Below are positions 62,454 through 64,000 of a stretch of DNA of 64,000 nt, in pieces (the first letter of the stretch is position 1; the number at the start of each line of letters is the position of its first letter). Origin of the DNA: Henriciella marina DSM 19595 (GTDB lineage Bacteria > Pseudomonadota > Alphaproteobacteria > Caulobacterales > Hyphomonadaceae); assembly GCF_000376805.1 (NCBI RefSeq), contig NZ_AQXT01000002.1, positions 1,054,001 through 1,118,000 of the forward strand, in the 5' to 3' direction. Both the position numbers and the translations under genes were made by a program. The notes under the pieces were generated by a model. That model was given only the letters and a program-made list of their open reading frames with translations. It searched no databases and had not been told where the DNA came from.

Positions 62454-62672
62454 CTATTTGAAGCGGTAGGTGATCCGGCCCTTGGTCAGATCATAAGGCG
62501 TCATTTCAACGAGGACCTTGTCGCCCGTCAGGATGCGGATGCGGTTCTTGCGCATCTTGCCGGCGGTATAGCCGATAATTTCATGATCATTTTCGAGCTT
62601 CACGCGGAACGTTGCGTTCGGCAAAAGCTCCATGATCGTTCCATTGAACTCGATAAGTTCTTCTTTTGACAT
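62454..62672 (-). CDS. infA: Translation initiation factor IF-1
   Basis: The classical 72-residue IF-1. It has [53 protein letters not shown] and [15 protein letters not shown], an OB-fold that binds the 30S A-site. The start at 62672 has AAGGAG upstream; the longer ORF extension has no support. It directly precedes maf. The spacer of about 236 bases to UPF0262 contains no convincing gene. Confidence 0.98.
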   Translation of the reverse strand: MSKEELIEFNGTIMELLPNATFRVKLENDHEIIGYTAGKMRKNRIRILTGDKVLVEMTPYDLTKGRITYRFK

Positions 62673-62908
62673 TGGCACTCCTTTGACAGCCGCGGAAGAT
62701 CGATAAGTGTCCCGCAAGCCAGATATGGCGCGGTTCGTAACTTTCGTCACGTGGAAGAGCAAGCCGTAAAAGACCGCGGCTGCGACGCACGCGCCTGCAC
62801 GGACATAACGGCTTGGGCAGGAATTTGGTGCCAGGCGGCCGGAAATTCAATTATGGGTGGCAGCGACCCCTCATCGTCGGGAGGCGCCAAAGGCCCTGCC
62901 GGCGGGCT

Positions 62909-63397
62909 TTACGTCCCCGGTCCTCGTGTCTGACCGGCATGGAGCGCGCAGATCAGCGTGAAGAGCCTGCGGGACGTATCGAAATCGACATCGATCTTGT
63001 TCTCCAGCCGCTCTGCAAGCAGCGAAGACCCCTCATTGTGGATACCGCGCCGCGCCATGTCGATCGCCTCGATCTGGTGCGGCGACTGCGTCTTGATCGC
63101 GGAATAATAGTTCTCGCAGATCATGAAATAGTCGCGGATAATTCCCCTGAAGGGCGAGATCGACAGGATAAACATATGGACCTTGGTCTGGTCCTCCAGC
63201 CGGATATCAAAGACCAGCTTGCGCTCGATCATCGACAGATGAAGCACATACGGTCCGGTCTCGTCGCCCTGAACGCCAAATACGTTCTCCTCGATAAGGT
63301 CGAATATGGCGACACGGCGCTCATGCTCAGCGTCGGGACCGCTTGTCGAAAGCGTCTCCTCATCGATCTCAACGGCAACAAGACGTTTATCCGCCAT
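62909..63397 (-). CDS. UPF0262 family protein
   Basis: A 162-residue protein starting [16 protein letters not shown], the conserved N terminus of UPF0262, with [89 protein letters not shown], all typical. The family is alphaproteobacterial and of unknown function. It overlaps the hisD stop by 11 bases; the upstream extension of the ORF runs inside hisD and is not used. Confidence 0.95.
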   Translation of the reverse strand: MADKRLVAVEIDEETLSTSGPDAEHERRVAIFDLIEENVFGVQGDETGPYVLHLSMIERKLVFDIRLEDQTKVHMFILSISPFRGIIRDYFMICENYYSAIKTQSPHQIEAIDMARRGIHNEGSSLLAERLENKIDVDFDTSRRLFTLICALHAGQTRGPGT

Positions 63398-64000
63398 CAC
63401 CCCCACCGGCATTGGTGCGAATGGAAACAGAGCGCGCATGCGCAGGCAGGCCTTCGGCTTCAGCAAGGCGCAGGACAGACGGCGCAAGCGCGGCAAATCC
63501 TTCTGGGCTGGCGCGCTGGACACTCATCCGTTTCATGAAGTCCGTGAGGCCGAGTCCCGAGCTGAAACGCGCGGCACGGCTTGTCGGCAGCACGTGGTTC
63601 GACCCGGTGACATAGTCACCCAGCGCCTCTGGTGTGTGATGGCCAAGGAAGACCGCGCCCGCATGTTTTATCTGCGGCAACAGCATCTCCGGGTCATCGA
63701 TCGCAAGCTCCAGATGCTCGGCCGCGATCTCGTTCGCAATGTCTGCGGCCTGGTCAAGACCCTTCGCCAGAATGATCGCGCCATGCGTTTCCCAGGCGGA
63801 CCGGGCACGCGCTTCGGTAGAGAGCGACTTAAGCTGCTTTTCCACAGCTTCTTCCACAGACTTACCCACAGCCTTTTCCACAGTGATCAGGATCGACTGG
63901 GACGAAGTGTCGTGTTCGCACTGGCTGAGCAGATCAGCGGCGATCCAGTCGGGGTTTGCGCTATGATCAGCAACGACCAGAATTTCGGACGGACCGGCGA
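63387..64000 (-). CDS. hisD: Histidinol dehydrogenase, C-terminal part (runs off right edge)
   Basis: About 203 residues of HisD are visible; the frame is open to the last base, so the N-terminal part lies outside. It reads [16 protein letters not shown] at the edge, [58 protein letters not shown], the metal-ligand region with [40 protein letters not shown] and a typical end. HisD oxidises histidinol to histidine with two NAD+. It is translationally coupled to UPF0262. Confidence 0.96.
   Translation of the reverse strand, partial: AGPSEILVVADHSANPDWIAADLLSQCEHDTSSQSILITVEKAVGKSVEEAVEKQLKSLSTEARARSAWETHGAIILAKGLDQAADIANEIAAEHLELAIDDPEMLLPQIKHAGAVFLGHHTPEALGDYVTGSNHVLPTSRAARFSSGLGLTDFMKRMSVQRASPEGFAALAPSVLRLAEAEGLPAHARSVSIRTNAGGGDGG

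Overview
The window looks like chromosomal DNA of an alphaproteobacterium, probably of the Hyphomonadaceae/Maricaulales or Caulobacterales type. The evidence is a perfect GTTC-N7-GTTC LexA (SOS) box between ssb and uvrA, the gene set hisD - UPF0262 - infA - maf, the gyrA - coaD - cyclophilin - queA - tgt order, a moderately GC-rich composition and many short ATGA/GTGA coupled gene junctions. The genus is inference; no 16S gene is present.

Region A (1-1.0 kb) holds the 3' end of a phage terminase large subunit entering from the left edge, and a small XRE regulator. Region B (1.1-34 kb) is a large surface or exopolysaccharide locus. It contains dTDP-sugar genes (rfbB-rfbD-rfbA, with no rfbC), an export/copolymerase block (Wza-like lipoprotein, Wzc-like tyrosine kinase, an unrecognised two-part protein, an O-antigen ligase/polymerase-type protein) and a reverse-strand block (NusG-like antiterminator, initiating sugar-phosphate transferase, VanZ-like protein). 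A metallophosphatase, a FecR-like secreted protein and an HExxH lipoprotein follow. Next comes a long forward run with an EPS-type MarR regulator, epimerase, nucleotide-sugar dehydrogenase, GNAT, fused acyltransferase-ketoisomerase, aminotransferase, Wzx flippase, six glycosyltransferases, a pyruvyltransferase, a hexapeptide acyltransferase, an amidating asparagine-synthase-like enzyme and an EpsG-type polymerase. Together these predict a Wzx/Wzy-type heteropolymer with a 3-acetamido-3,6-dideoxyhexose, a uronic acid that may be amidated, and pyruvyl and acetyl substituents. The 23.5-25.7 kb stretch is visibly AT-richer and may be transferred DNA; an IS3 remnant lies at 27.2-27.5 kb.

Region C (34-42.2 kb) is a mobile-element zone: an isolated FkbM-like gene, a truncated IS66 end, two complete IS66 elements in direct tandem, a stretch with paired TTCCCTGT repeats, a tyrosine integrase and, just beyond it, tRNA-Lys(TTT). 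The integrase next to the tRNA 3' end suggests an integration site and a boundary between accessory DNA (left) and core chromosome (right).

Region D (42.2-64 kb) is ordinary core chromosome: tgt, queA, a cyclophilin, coaD, gyrA, an acyl-CoA dehydrogenase, a Kelch protein, YitT, GrpB-like, ssb, uvrA, two related-looking membrane proteins, small envelope proteins, a Cys-based phosphatase, a pilus-chaperone-like protein, maf, infA, UPF0262 and the 3' part of hisD leaving the right edge.

No CRISPR array, restriction-modification system or rRNA operon was seen. The most unusual points are the tandem IS66 cluster with an 18-bp junction palindrome, the LSHx repeat inside one TnpA, the 21-bp-spaced TTCCCTGT pairs beside the integrase, a Tgt with no zinc-binding cysteines, rfbD without rfbC, and the three uncharacterised envelope proteins of the polysaccharide locus.
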